A DNA stretch of 64,000 bases. Source: Hyphomicrobiales bacterium. Its GTDB lineage: Bacteria; Pseudomonadota; Alphaproteobacteria; Rhizobiales; Rhizobiaceae. Location: contig UCOA01000002.1 of NCBI GenBank assembly GCA_900474095.1, forward strand, positions 1 through 64,000, written 5' to 3'. The position numbers and the translations under genes were made by a program. Below are positions 8,889-17,768 of the stretch, piece by piece. How positions within the stretch are numbered: the first letter of the stretch is position 1; each line of letters opens with the position of its first letter. Under the pieces are notes generated by a model. It was not told where the DNA came from. It did not search any database and saw only the letters and a list, made by a program, of their open reading frames with translations.

Positions 8889-9502
8889 ATGCCAGGCATG
8901 TTTCCCTTCGGTAAAACTCTGGCGATGCTGGGAGCATTTTCTGGCTGTATCTCTATCTCGGAAGCGCACATCCGACGCTTGCAAAACCGAGGCAATGCGC
9001 CCCCGATGTCTACGCCGATGTTACGGCCCCGGCAACGAAACGGCAGCCGACGTCGAGATTCGTTGCGACCTGACGCTTAAGCCTACAGACACCGTCACCA
9101 GGCGCCTCGTCTTCTCCGGCGCTGCGGCGTCCGGCGCGACACTCGATTGCCGGGGCGCGACGCTTGACGGTTCGCGCGGCACGATCAACTTCGGCAAGCC
9201 GTCGGTGCTCATCCGCTCCACGAAAGGCGGTGCCGACTGGAGCGCACCCTTCGGGATGACCGTGCGCAACTGCGTCATCAATGGCGCATTGCGTCTGCAG
9301 CGACTGGGCGCCAACGGCCAGGCAAAGGAGGCGGGCCTGTCGTCGTTGAACGCCGATCATACGGCCCATGCCCAGGCCGCGGCGCCAGTTCGCTTGATTT
9401 TGCGCAGTTCAACACGGTGACGGGCAACCGCTGATCCGTGGTGGAGCATCCCTCATTCGCAACTCCGACCCGAGCAATGTGATCGCAGGCAACGGCGAAT
9501 AG
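8889..9502 (+). pseudogene. Degraded secreted right-handed beta-helix protein
   Basis: Pieces of one protein appear in different frames. The frame of ATG 8889 gives an N-terminal hydrophobic start (FGKTLAMLG). A second frame from about 8936 continues with a signal-peptide end and mature start (APDVYADVTAP). A third from about 9028 gives CDLTLKPTDTVTRR and FSGAAASGATLDCRGATLDG, the opening of a parallel beta-helix (pectate-lyase-like) protein. It breaks after HAQAAAP near 9386. The last frame ends IRNSDPSNVIAGNGE at 9502. The rest of the helix is missing, so at least two frameshifts plus an internal deletion are implied. It abuts pyrF. Confidence 0.65.
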
Positions 9503-10201
9503 TCAGAGCGCGCCCGTCATTTCAGCGAGAATGGCGAGCGCCGCGGCCCTTGGATCGGCGGCCTGGACGATCGGGCGGGCGACGACGAGGTGGCTCGAAC
9601 CGGCGGCAAGCGCATCGGCCGGAGCCATGACCCGCTTCTGGTCGCCCTTGTCGCTGCCGGCCGGCCGGATGCCGGGAGTGACGATCGCCATGTCGCGACC
9701 GACGATCCTGCGAACTGCCGAGGCTTCCTCGGCCGAGCAGACGATACCACCCATGCCGGCCGCCCGGGCCTGTTCGGCGCGGCGAAGCACCAGCGCTTGC
9801 GGGCCAAGTTGGTAACCGGCATCGGCGACGTCCTGCGCGTCCATCGACGTCAGGACCGTAACGCCAAGCAGGCAGAGGTCCGAGCCGCGCGCCGCCTCGA
9901 CGGCCGCCTGCATCGCTTTCGGATAGGCGTGCAGCGTCAGCATCGACATGCCCATCTTGACGATGTTCTCGACCCCCTTGGCGACCGTGTTGTCGATATC
10001 GAGCAGCTTCATGTCGAGAAAGACCTTCTTGCCGTCGCTGGCAAGATCGCGGGCGAATTCGAGCCCGCCGGCAAAGGCCAGCTGATAGCCGATCTTGTAG
10101 AACAGCACGTCGTCGCCAAGCGTTTTGACGATCGCCTCGGCCTCGCCGATGGTGGGGATATCAAGGCCGACGATCAGCCTGTCGCGTGTGCTTGCAGTCA
10201 T
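9503..10201 (-). CDS. pyrF: Orotidine 5'-phosphate decarboxylase PyrF
   Basis: PyrF decarboxylates OMP to UMP, the last step of de novo pyrimidine synthesis. The TIM-barrel catalytic motif [12 protein letters not shown] (D-x-K-x-x-D) and the C-terminal VTPGIRP phosphate-binding loop are present. I place the start at 10201, where ATGA overlaps the stop of the upstream phosphatase gene; an ATG three codons earlier is also open. The two genes are thus coupled. Confidence 0.95.
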   Translation of the reverse strand: MTASTRDRLIVGLDIPTIGEAEAIVKTLGDDVLFYKIGYQLAFAGGLEFARDLASDGKKVFLDMKLLDIDNTVAKGVENIVKMGMSMLTLHAYPKAMQAAVEAARGSDLCLLGVTVLTSMDAQDVADAGYQLGPQALVLRRAEQARAAGMGGIVCSAEEASAVRRIVGRDMAIVTPGIRPAGSDKGDQKRVMAPADALAAGSSHLVVARPIVQAADPRAAALAILAEMTGAL

Positions 10202-10788
10202 TGTTGCCATCCTTGCCAGAGCTCAAACGGCCTCCAATCGCATGCAAGGGAGCGGTCGGCAAGGTCAAATGCGAAGAGATTGCCGCCGCCGCCCGGCTGA
10301 TCATTGCTGCGCGCGATCGACAGGCCGGCGAGATGGCATTTCAACAGCGTGCCGACGCCGCCATGACCGACGAAGGCGATCGGCCTCGATGGATCGTGCC
10401 CATCGAGCACGGACGAAACCGCGGAAACAATACGGGCTTGAGCGTCGACGGCACGCTCCCAGCCGTAAAAGCTCTGCTCCGGATTGGCGAAAAACCAGTC
10501 TGCCGCCTTTTCGAATTCATCGGGCAGCAGAAAGCCGGTGGCAGATCGGTCGTTTTCGCCGGCATGGTCCAGCACCTCGATGTCGATGCCGGCCGGCCTT
10601 GCAAGGATCGCGGCCGTTTCCAGCGCCTTGGTCTCGTCGCTCGACAGAATGCGCGTGAGCTGTCTTGCCCAACCGCATTGCGCGGCCATCTCCGATCGGG
10701 CCGCGCCAAGCTCGGACAATCCCCAGCTCGGAACCGGCACATCCGGATCGATGTGAACCTGCGGATGCGTGACGTAGATGCCGAACAT
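10198..10788 (-). CDS. Histidine-phosphatase-fold protein with altered active site
   Basis: This 196-residue protein has the phosphoglycerate-mutase-like fold, but the canonical RHG at the N-terminus is replaced by THP (His8 kept, Arg changed to Thr7). The usual arginine in the SSxLxRAxxTA stretch is Lys54 in [12 protein letters not shown]. The second histidine (His142 in GHGG) is conserved. The protein may therefore be a weak phosphatase or a binding protein. It overlaps pyrF by four bases, so it is made together with it. Confidence 0.8.
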   Translation of the reverse strand: MFGIYVTHPQVHIDPDVPVPSWGLSELGAARSEMAAQCGWARQLTRILSSDETKALETAAILARPAGIDIEVLDHAGENDRSATGFLLPDEFEKAADWFFANPEQSFYGWERAVDAQARIVSAVSSVLDGHDPSRPIAFVGHGGVGTLLKCHLAGLSIARSNDQPGGGGNLFAFDLADRSLACDWRPFELWQGWQQ

Positions 10789-10797
10789 CGATCGGCC

Positions 10798-11394
10798 TCA
10801 ATGCGTTTTGCGGTAAACCCACAATTGTGCAGGCGGGATGTTGCGCACGACGAAGTCATAGTGGGAGATCTGATAGCGATCCGGCATGGCGACGACCGGC
10901 GACAGTGGGCCGTAGGAGATCTGGACGACCGGACGACCGACGGGAATGCGCGACAAAAGATCCTCGATCAGCGATACACGCATATGCATCGGAAAGTTGA
11001 GAAGCGGCACGGCGGAAACGACGCTGTCAAACGTCTGGTCCTTGCGCGCGCCCAACGTCTTTTCGAGATCGAAGGCGTCGCCGTTGATGAAATCGACGCC
11101 CGGATAAGTCTTGACAAGGTGCTGATAGAAATCGGTGGAGAATTCGACCGAGACCAGGCTCTGCGCCTGCACGCCCTTCTGCAAGATTGCCTTGGTGATG
11201 ACGCCGGTTCCGGGACCAAGCTCGAGAACGGGAAGGCCCGAATGCGGGTTGACGACACTTGCCATTCTGCGAGCGGTGATTCCAGATGTCGGCACAATCG
11301 AGCCGACAGCCTTCATATTGCTTCGCCAGCCCTTGAAGAAACGGATTTCCTCGTCGAATTTCTTGCCAAGCCGCTCTTTCAGACGAAAGTTCAT
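10798..11394 (-). CDS. pmtA: Phospholipid N-methyltransferase PmtA (Sinorhizobium type)
   Basis: PmtA methylates phosphatidylethanolamine three times with SAM, giving phosphatidylcholine in the membrane, important for rhizobial host interaction. The SAM loop LELGPGTGVITKAIL and the segment VSAVPLLNFP match the short soluble Sinorhizobium-type enzyme, which is related to rRNA adenine methyltransferases, rather than the Rhodobacter type. The start at 11394 (198 residues) has GGAG six bases upstream; ATGs at 11400 and 11409 fit this site poorly. It follows dnaN on the same strand after a 273-base gap. Confidence 0.88.
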   Translation of the reverse strand: MNFRLKERLGKKFDEEIRFFKGWRSNMKAVGSIVPTSGITARRMASVVNPHSGLPVLELGPGTGVITKAILQKGVQAQSLVSVEFSTDFYQHLVKTYPGVDFINGDAFDLEKTLGARKDQTFDSVVSAVPLLNFPMHMRVSLIEDLLSRIPVGRPVVQISYGPLSPVVAMPDRYQISHYDFVVRNIPPAQLWVYRKTH

Positions 11395-11467
11395 GCGCAT
11401 CTCCACCAATACGTCGTCTGCGCCTTGAACAGTACATCATGTCGTTGCAGCGCAGTCGTCTTCAATT

Positions 11468-11510
11468 ACGACTTGATTATGTGTCGCTGACTGCGACAAA
11501 AACAAGTCGT
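11468..11510. repeat. Nested inverted repeat upstream of pmtA
   Basis: Outer arms ACGACTTG (11468-11475) and CAAGTCGT (11503-11510) enclose inner arms GTCGC (11483-11487) and GCGAC (11493-11497). The two nested stems lie about 75-115 bases upstream of the pmtA start and could act in its leader or as an operator. Confidence 0.45.
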
Positions 11511-11615
11511 TTCGCGTCATTAAATCAACTGCCAACAGCTCAGTTGCCCGTCAGCGCGGAAAATACGCTGCGATGGTTTTGCTGCCAACGAGTGCCCATC
11601 AACCAGAAATGACAA

Positions 11616-11637
11616 CGGCCGGAGACTGGCCCGGCCG
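11616..11637 (-). terminator. GC-rich hairpin after dnaN
   Basis: CGGCCGG (11616-11622) pairs with CCGGCCG (11631-11637) around an eight-base loop, 31 bases after the dnaN stop. The following minus-strand sequence is only moderately T-rich, so termination is plausible but not certain. Confidence 0.4.
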
Positions 11638-11667
11638 CCGCTTCAAACGGGAGATGGCTCTTGCGGC

Positions 11668-12786
11668 CTAGACGCGCATCGGCATCAGAACATAGAGCGC
11701 GTCGTCGCCTGCCATGTCGCGGACCAGCGTCGGCGAGCCGGGATCGGCGAGCATGAAAACGGCGTCGGTGCCAGAAAGCTGCGCGGTGATATCGAGCAGA
11801 TATTTGGCGTTGAAGCCGATTTCCAAAGGATCGCTATCATAGCCGACCGGCAGTTCTTCCGTCGCACTTCCCGAATCCGGGTTGTTGACGGTCAGCGTCA
11901 ATTGCCCGTCCGAAAGCGCCAGCTTGACGGCGCGGCCGCGCTCGGAGGAGATCGTGGATACGCGGTCGACGGCCTGGGCGAAGGACTGGCAATCGATCTT
12001 CAGTTCCTTGTCGTTGTTGGTCGGAATGACGCGCTGATAATCGGGGAAGGTGCCGTCGATCAGCTTCGAGGTCATGATAATCGAGCCGATGGTGAGCCGG
12101 ATCTTGGCATCCGAGACCTCTACCGTGACAATCACATCCGGATTGTCGACCAGCTTCTGCAGTTCGCTGACGGTCTTGCGCGGGATGATGATGCCCGGCA
12201 TGCCTTCGGAACCAGCCGGCGCTTCCAGATCGGCGCGGGCGAGACGGTGACCGTCGGTAGCAACGGCGCGCAGCTTGAGTTGGCCCTTGCTTTCGATCGT
12301 ATGGATATAGATGCCATTCAGATAGTAGCGGGTTTCTTCCGTCGAGATCGCGAACTGGGTACGATCGATCAGCATCTTCAGGTCGGTGGCCTTGATGCGG
12401 AAGCTATTTGTGAACGTTCCGGCGGTGAGATCCGGGAAATCGGATTGTGGCAGGCACTGCAGCGAGAACCTCGACCGGCCTGAGGCGACCGTCATCGCCG
12501 TACCTTCGGCGTTGGTCGCCAGCAGGACCTCGGAGCCGTCCGGCAGCTTGCGCACGATGTCATAGAGTAGATGCGCCGGAACCGTCGTCGCGCCCGCCTG
12601 CTCCACCTGCGCCGGCGTCGCTTCGGTGATTTCCAAGTCGAGGTCGGTCGCCTTCATTTCGAGGCTTGCACCATCGGAGCGCAACAGCACGTTCGAGAGG
12701 ATCGGAATGGTGTTGCGCCGCTCGACCACGCGGTGAACGTGGTTCAGCGACTTCAGGAGATTGGACCGCTCGAGAGTAATGCGCAT
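11668..12786 (-). CDS. dnaN: DNA polymerase III beta sliding clamp DnaN
   Basis: DnaN is the ring-shaped processivity clamp that tethers the replicative polymerase to DNA. The 372-residue protein shows the full three-domain clamp, beginning MRITLERSNLLKSLNHV and ending YVLMPMRV, with the typical RYYLNGIYIH segment near residue 160. In many bacteria dnaN follows dnaA; here they are about 48 kb apart, as is common in alphaproteobacteria. Confidence 0.97.
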   Translation of the reverse strand: MRITLERSNLLKSLNHVHRVVERRNTIPILSNVLLRSDGASLEMKATDLDLEITEATPAQVEQAGATTVPAHLLYDIVRKLPDGSEVLLATNAEGTAMTVASGRSRFSLQCLPQSDFPDLTAGTFTNSFRIKATDLKMLIDRTQFAISTEETRYYLNGIYIHTIESKGQLKLRAVATDGHRLARADLEAPAGSEGMPGIIIPRKTVSELQKLVDNPDVIVTVEVSDAKIRLTIGSIIMTSKLIDGTFPDYQRVIPTNNDKELKIDCQSFAQAVDRVSTISSERGRAVKLALSDGQLTLTVNNPDSGSATEELPVGYDSDPLEIGFNAKYLLDITAQLSGTDAVFMLADPGSPTLVRDMAGDDALYVLMPMRV

Positions 12787-13045
12787 GGGATGCTACCGCT
12801 TTCAACCATCGCCGGGCGGGCCGCGCCACTCGGCTTGAACTTTTGAAGTGCCCGCTTTCGGACGGGAAAGATGTGGACAGGCAAAATGGCAGAAAGAAGC
12901 CGTGAAATGCAAGGGGTAACGGCGATCGGACCCCAGTAATGTTCGCCACGGTCGGAATTCGCCGCTCTTGCCGAAGCGCGACCGCTCACCCATAAAGGTC
13001 AGACGCCAGCTTGACGGCGGATAGCAGTATTAAAGGTACGCAGTT

Positions 13046-13975
13046 TTGGAAAAGCAGGCATCGGGCGAAACACGGCCAAGCGAGAGGCACAAAAGCTACC
13101 GGCTGCACAACGTCACTGTGCCCGCCCGCCCGCTGGAACCGGCGCTCTATCTTGTTGCCACCCCGATCGGCAATCTTTCCGATATCACCCTTCGCGCGCT
13201 CGAAACGCTGGCCGGCGCCGACGTGCTTGCCTGCGAGGATACCCGCGTCACCCGCGTACTGCTCGACCGCTACGGCATCGTCAACCGGCCCTATGCCTAT
13301 CACGAGCACAATGCCAATGAGGTCGGGCCGAAACTGCTGGCGGCGCTGGATGACGGGAAATCGGTTGCTCTCGTCTCCGACGCCGGCACGCCGCTGGTCT
13401 CCGACCCCGGTTATCGTCTGGGCCAGATTGCCATCGACGCCGGCCACCGCGTTGTTCCGATCCCCGGCGCTTCCGCCCCTCTTGCCGCGCTGGTCGGCTC
13501 CGGACTTCCCAACGACGCTTTTCTCTTCGCCGGCTTCCTGCCCTCCAAGGACAAGGCGCGCCGCGACAGGCTTGCGGAACTCGCCACCATTCCTGCCACG
13601 CTGATGTTCTTCGAATCTCCGCACCGGATCGCCGCCACCATCGTTGCCGCCCATGATGTGCTCGGCGGCGAACGCCGGGCGTCCGTCTGCCGCGAACTGA
13701 CCAAGACCTTCGAGGAGTTCCGCCGTGGCACGCTGGCCGAGCTCAAGGCCTTTTATGATGAAGGTACTACCGTGAAGGGCGAGATCGTGCTTGTCATCGG
13801 CCCGCCCGACGCACCGGCAGCACCGGAGGCGGATGATGTCGATGCCATTCTGTTGAAACTGGTCAAGGATATGTCGACCGGCAAGGCGGCCACCGAGGCA
13901 GCCAAAAAGACCGGCCTCAACCGCAAGGACCTTTACGACCGGTTGCTGGAGCTCAAGGACCGGAATGACGCGTGA
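13046..13975 (+). CDS. rsmI: 16S rRNA 2'-O-methyltransferase RsmI
   Basis: RsmI methylates the 2'-O of C1402 in 16S rRNA at the P-site. The tetrapyrrole-methylase-fold motifs LYLVATPIGNLSDITLRAL, CEDTRVTR and SDAGTPLVSDPG are intact. The 309-residue frame opens with TTG at 13046, nine bases after AAAGG; the ATGs of the conserved region are not used because the fold begins before them. The last four codons overlap the yraN start, so the pair is coupled. Confidence 0.93.
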   Translation: MEKQASGETRPSERHKSYRLHNVTVPARPLEPALYLVATPIGNLSDITLRALETLAGADVLACEDTRVTRVLLDRYGIVNRPYAYHEHNANEVGPKLLAALDDGKSVALVSDAGTPLVSDPGYRLGQIAIDAGHRVVPIPGASAPLAALVGSGLPNDAFLFAGFLPSKDKARRDRLAELATIPATLMFFESPHRIAATIVAAHDVLGGERRASVCRELTKTFEEFRRGTLAELKAFYDEGTTVKGEIVLVIGPPDAPAAPEADDVDAILLKLVKDMSTGKAATEAAKKTGLNRKDLYDRLLELKDRNDA

Positions 13976-14333
13976 GCCGCCCGACAGGAAACGATTGAAG
14001 GCCCTCAGGCGCGGCTCGCTCGCCGAGTACCGGGCGGCTTTGTCGCTCCTGATGAAAGGCTACCGCATCGTCGCCTTCCGCTATCGCACCAAACTGGGCG
14101 AGATCGACATCATTGCACGCAAGGGCAATCTGATCGCCTGCGTCGAGGTCAAGGCCCGCCGCTCGCTGAACGATTCCGTTTTTGCGGTTTCGGAACTTGC
14201 CCAGCGACGCATCCGCGCGGCAAGCGATCTTTGGCTGGCGAAACAGCCGGATTTTACCCGTCTTTCGGTTCGTTACGACATTATTTCCGTTGTCGCCTGG
14301 CGTTGGCCGATCCATCTTCCCGACGCCTTTTGA
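13965..14333 (+). CDS. YraN/UPF0102 endonuclease-like protein
   Basis: This 122-residue protein has a restriction-endonuclease-like fold: GEIDIIARKGNLIACVEVKAR holds the acidic residue and the E-x-K pair typical of PD-(D/E)xK nucleases. The family is conserved next to rsmI in many bacteria, and its cell role is not settled. It overlaps the end of rsmI by 11 bases. Confidence 0.9.
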   Translation: MTREPPDRKRLKALRRGSLAEYRAALSLLMKGYRIVAFRYRTKLGEIDIIARKGNLIACVEVKARRSLNDSVFAVSELAQRRIRAASDLWLAKQPDFTRLSVRYDIISVVAWRWPIHLPDAF

Positions 14334-14436
14334 ACAGCTGTGCACGGTTGTAATTGAATCGACACAAAAGCGTTATCGCCACGTCATGATAGGCCAGTAG
14401 CCGGTTCGTCACCTTAACCCTGGTGAAAGAACTGCC

Positions 14437-15735
14437 ATGATCAGGAAATTCACGATGACCGGCCTCGCGCTGGCCTTCTCCGCCACCTCCTCCCTTGCCG
14501 CGACCAACATCACCTGGTGGCACGGCATGGCCGGCCGCAACGGCGAAGTCATCAATGAAGTTGCCACCAAGTTCAACGCGTCGCAGACGGCTTGCGCGCT
14601 CACCCCGGTTTCCAAGGGCACCTATGAGGAAGCGCTTGCCTCCGGCATCGCCGCCTTCCGTTCGGGCGAACAGCCGAACATCCTGCAGGTTTTCGACGCC
14701 GGTGCAGCGACGATCATCAATGCCAAGGGCGCCGTCATTCCGGCTGAAGACCTGATCACCAAGGCAGGCTACTCGTTCGACCGCAACGCCTTCATCGACG
14801 GCGTTCGCTATTTCTACGCCGACAGCGAAGGAAAGTTCGTCGGCATGCCGTTCAACTCCTCGGCCCCGATCATGTATATCAACGACGAGGCCCTGAAGAA
14901 GGCCGGCGTCGAAGCGCCGAAGACCTGGGAAGAGTTCGAAGCCGCCGCTCCGAAGCTCAAGGAGGCCGGCTTCATCCCGCTCGTCCAGTCGCAGCTGACC
15001 TGGCAGTTCACCGAGAACTTCTTCTCGCGCAACAACATCCAGTTCGCCACCAACAACAACGGTTACGACAGCGTCGTCGACACCCAGCTGAAGGTCACCG
15101 ACCCGAACCTGATCATGATGTTCGACAAGCTGAAGTCCTGGAAGGACGAAGGTTATTTCGGCTTCTACGGTGCCGGCTGGAACGATAACCAGAAGATGTT
15201 CGAAGAAAACAAGGCTGCCCTCTGGATCGGCTCCTCGGGCTCTTTCGGCGGCCTGCAGAAAACCGCACAGATGCCGTTCTCGGCAACCTTCCTGCCATAT
15301 TGGGGTTCGATCAAGGGTGCAGGCACCTCGTCCTTCATCGGCGGTGCTGCCCTGTTCGCCATGTCCGGCAAGTCGGACGAAGAAAACAAGTGCGTGGCTG
15401 ACTTCTTCCAGTTCCTGACCTCGCCGGAAGTGCAGAAGTTCTATCACCAGGCAACCGGCTACGTCGCCATCACCAAGGCAGCCTACGAGCTTGCCAAGGC
15501 TGAAGGCTATTACAAGGAGAAGCCTGCTGCCGAAATCGGCATCAAGCAACTCCTGCTGCCTGCCGGCGAATGGTCCAAGGGCTATCGCCTCGGCTTCTAC
15601 CCGCAGATCCGCGAAATCATGGAACGCGAATACGGCCGCATCTTCGCTGGCGAAGTCTCCGTGAAGGAAGCTTTCGAGACGATCGAGAAGGAAGGCAACG
15701 AACTTCTCGCCCGTTTTGCGAAGACGGCTGGTTAA
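14437..15735 (+). CDS. ugpB: Glycerol-3-phosphate ABC transporter substrate-binding protein UgpB
   Basis: This periplasmic receptor for sn-glycerol-3-phosphate and glycerophosphodiesters has 432 residues. A signal peptide (MIRKFTMTGLALAFS..., cleavage near SLAA) is followed by TNITWWHGMAG, a typical UgpB N-terminus, and the solute-binding fold of family 1. It heads the ugpB-A-E-C operon. Homologous operons are induced by phosphate starvation through PhoB; I do not see a convincing Pho box here. Confidence 0.94.
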   Translation: MIRKFTMTGLALAFSATSSLAATNITWWHGMAGRNGEVINEVATKFNASQTACALTPVSKGTYEEALASGIAAFRSGEQPNILQVFDAGAATIINAKGAVIPAEDLITKAGYSFDRNAFIDGVRYFYADSEGKFVGMPFNSSAPIMYINDEALKKAGVEAPKTWEEFEAAAPKLKEAGFIPLVQSQLTWQFTENFFSRNNIQFATNNNGYDSVVDTQLKVTDPNLIMMFDKLKSWKDEGYFGFYGAGWNDNQKMFEENKAALWIGSSGSFGGLQKTAQMPFSATFLPYWGSIKGAGTSSFIGGAALFAMSGKSDEENKCVADFFQFLTSPEVQKFYHQATGYVAITKAAYELAKAEGYYKEKPAAEIGIKQLLLPAGEWSKGYRLGFYPQIREIMEREYGRIFAGEVSVKEAFETIEKEGNELLARFAKTAG

Positions 15736-15748
15736 GTTCTGGGTTTAA

Positions 15749-15846
15749 CCTCCCCCTTGTGGGGAGGGTCGGAGCAAAGCGACTGGGAGGGGTTCTTTCT
15801 GAATCGAAAGAAAGTCCCCTCCCCAACCCTCCCCACAAGGGGGAGG
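15749..15846. repeat. Long extragenic palindromic repeat between ugpB and ugpA
   Basis: The arms 15749-15769 and 15826-15846 are perfectly complementary over 21 bases and C/G-rich. Inside them a second stem (GGGAGGGG with CCCCTCCC, then TTCTTTC with GAAAGAA) continues the fold. The whole 98-base element forms one long hairpin, like the palindromic repeats scattered between genes in Rhizobiaceae. Its place within an operon may lower expression of the downstream genes or stabilise ugpB mRNA. Confidence 0.8.
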
Positions 15847-15895
15847 GAGCTCGCTTCGCGCACGCCGACATTTCCTCTGCCCTTAAGGCTACACC

Positions 15896-16897
15896 ATGAC
15901 GAACACGCCCTCATCTTCGGCCATGTCCGGAACACTCGCCACCCCCGCCGCCGGCGGGTTTTCGCGTCTGTTCGGGTTGCGCAAATCCCCCACCAGGCCG
16001 CCGGAAGATACCGCTGCCAAGCGCGTGCAATTCAACTCGCCGCTTCTGCCCTATCTGTTCCTCGCACCGCAGATGGCGATCATCTTCATCTTCTTCTACT
16101 GGCCCTCGGTCCAGGCGATCCACTCGTCCTTCTACCTTGAGGACCCCTTCGGCTTCGGCTCCACCTTCGTCGGCTTTGCCAATTACACCGACGTGCTGAA
16201 ATCCGGCGAATATCTGAGCATTGCCCGCTTCACCGCGGTATTCACAGCGCTCGTCACGTTCTTCTCGCTGGCGATTGGCCTGCTTCTCGCCGTCACGGCG
16301 GACGGCGTCATCAAGGGCAATGCCACCTACAAGACCTTGCTGATCTGGGTCTATGCCATTGCGCCACCGGTCGCCGGCCTGATGGGGATGATGATGTTCG
16401 ACCAGCATATCGGCCCGCTAGTGAAATTTGCGGCCTTCTTCGGCTGGGATATCAAGGTCGGTCTCTACTACACCGATACCGCGCTTGCGATGATCGTCGT
16501 TTCGGTCTGGAAACAGATCCCCTACAATTTCATCTTCTTCCTCTCCGGCCTGCAGGGTATCCCGGTCTCGGTGCGCGAGGCGGCACTGATGGACTGCCGC
16601 TCCGGCATCCGACGCTTCTGGACCGTCACCCTGCCGCTGCTTGCACCAACCGCCTTCTTCCTGCTGATCATCAACACGACCTATGCGCTCTTCGACACGT
16701 TCGGCGTCATCGATGTAATGGTGAAGGACAAGGCGGCCAACAACCCGATCACCCTGGTCTACAAGGTCTACATGGACGGCTTCCGCGGCAATGATCTCGG
16801 CGGCTCCTCTGCCCAGTCCGTCATCCTGATGGTCATCGTCTTCGTCCTCACCATCTTCCAGTTCCGCTTCATCGAGCGGCGCGTCCACTACAGTTGA
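15896..16897 (+). CDS. ugpA: Glycerol-3-phosphate ABC transporter permease UgpA
   Basis: This is an inner-membrane permease with six predicted helices. The EAA loop is seen as [12 protein letters not shown] near residue 227. At 333 residues it carries about 44 extra N-terminal residues (Ser/Thr/Pro/Ala-rich and unlike the family) before the conserved [17 protein letters not shown]. An AAGG ribosome binding site seven bases before the ATG supports the long start. The extension may have arisen together with the palindromic repeat just upstream. Confidence 0.92.
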   Translation: MTNTPSSSAMSGTLATPAAGGFSRLFGLRKSPTRPPEDTAAKRVQFNSPLLPYLFLAPQMAIIFIFFYWPSVQAIHSSFYLEDPFGFGSTFVGFANYTDVLKSGEYLSIARFTAVFTALVTFFSLAIGLLLAVTADGVIKGNATYKTLLIWVYAIAPPVAGLMGMMMFDQHIGPLVKFAAFFGWDIKVGLYYTDTALAMIVVSVWKQIPYNFIFFLSGLQGIPVSVREAALMDCRSGIRRFWTVTLPLLAPTAFFLLIINTTYALFDTFGVIDVMVKDKAANNPITLVYKVYMDGFRGNDLGGSSAQSVILMVIVFVLTIFQFRFIERRVHYS

Positions 16898-16911
16898 GCG
16901 GAGGCGAGGCC

Positions 16912-17754
16912 ATGCATCGCACGAGACTTTTCGATCACGTCATCCTCCTCTTCGGTGTCTTCATCATGGTCGGGCCGCTGCTGGTGGCGCTGATGACTTC
17001 CAGCCACGAGGCGGCCGACATCCACCGCAACGGCCTGTCGCTGCTGCCCGGCGGGCATTTCGTCGACACCTACGAGACCGTTCTGACCAAAGAGGGTGGC
17101 TTCACCGGCCGGATCACCGGTCTGCGGATGATGATGAATTCGCTGATCCTCGGCATCGGCTTTGCCGCAGGCAAGATCATCCTGTCGATGCTGGCGGCCT
17201 ACGCGCTGGTCTATTTCCGCTTCCGCTTCGCAACGATCACCTTCTGGATGATTTTTACCACCCTGCTTCTGCCGCTCGAAGTGCGGATCCTGCCGTCCTA
17301 CGAGGTGATGAACACGTTGAATCTGACCAACACCTATACTGGCTTGATCGTGCCGCTTCTGGCATCGGCGACCGGCACTTTCTATTTCCGCCAGTTCTTC
17401 AAATCGATCCCCGACGAACTGCTCGAAGCCGCCCGTATCGACGGCGCCGGGCCGTTCAGGTTCTTCATCGACGTGATCGTGCCTTTGTCGAAAACCATGA
17501 TGGCGGCAATCTTCATCATCATGTTCGTCTATGGCTGGAACCAGTATCTCTGGCCGACCCTGATGACGACCGACGAGAGCTTCTTTACGCTGGTGCGCGG
17601 CATCAAGCAGATCCTGCTCGTCTGGGTCGGCTCCAACATTCCCGATTACAATCAGGCCTTCGCCCTGGCGATCCTCGCCATGCTGCCGCCGGTGATGATC
17701 GTCATGATCTTCCAGCGCTGGTTCATCAAGGGCCTGACCGAAAGCGACAAGTAG
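16912..17754 (+). CDS. ugpE: Glycerol-3-phosphate ABC transporter permease UgpE
   Basis: The second permease of the transporter has 280 residues, six predicted helices and the EAA-loop segment [13 protein letters not shown] near residue 183. The start at 16912 has GGAGG seven bases upstream. A TTG six codons earlier overlaps ugpA and is less likely. It lies 14 bases after ugpA and 14 bases before ugpC. Confidence 0.94.
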   Translation: MHRTRLFDHVILLFGVFIMVGPLLVALMTSSHEAADIHRNGLSLLPGGHFVDTYETVLTKEGGFTGRITGLRMMMNSLILGIGFAAGKIILSMLAAYALVYFRFRFATITFWMIFTTLLLPLEVRILPSYEVMNTLNLTNTYTGLIVPLLASATGTFYFRQFFKSIPDELLEAARIDGAGPFRFFIDVIVPLSKTMMAAIFIIMFVYGWNQYLWPTLMTTDESFFTLVRGIKQILLVWVGSNIPDYNQAFALAILAMLPPVMIVMIFQRWFIKGLTESDK

Positions 17755-17768
17755 AGGAGACCTGGGCT

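Noticed and set aside
14338-14354. Pho box before ugpB
   Set aside because: CTGTGCA and TTGTAAT resemble PhoB half sites, but each has two mismatches and they are 10, not 11, bases apart.
14281-15549. 422-codon minus-strand frame
   Set aside because: Antisense to ugpB, which has a signal peptide and family match.
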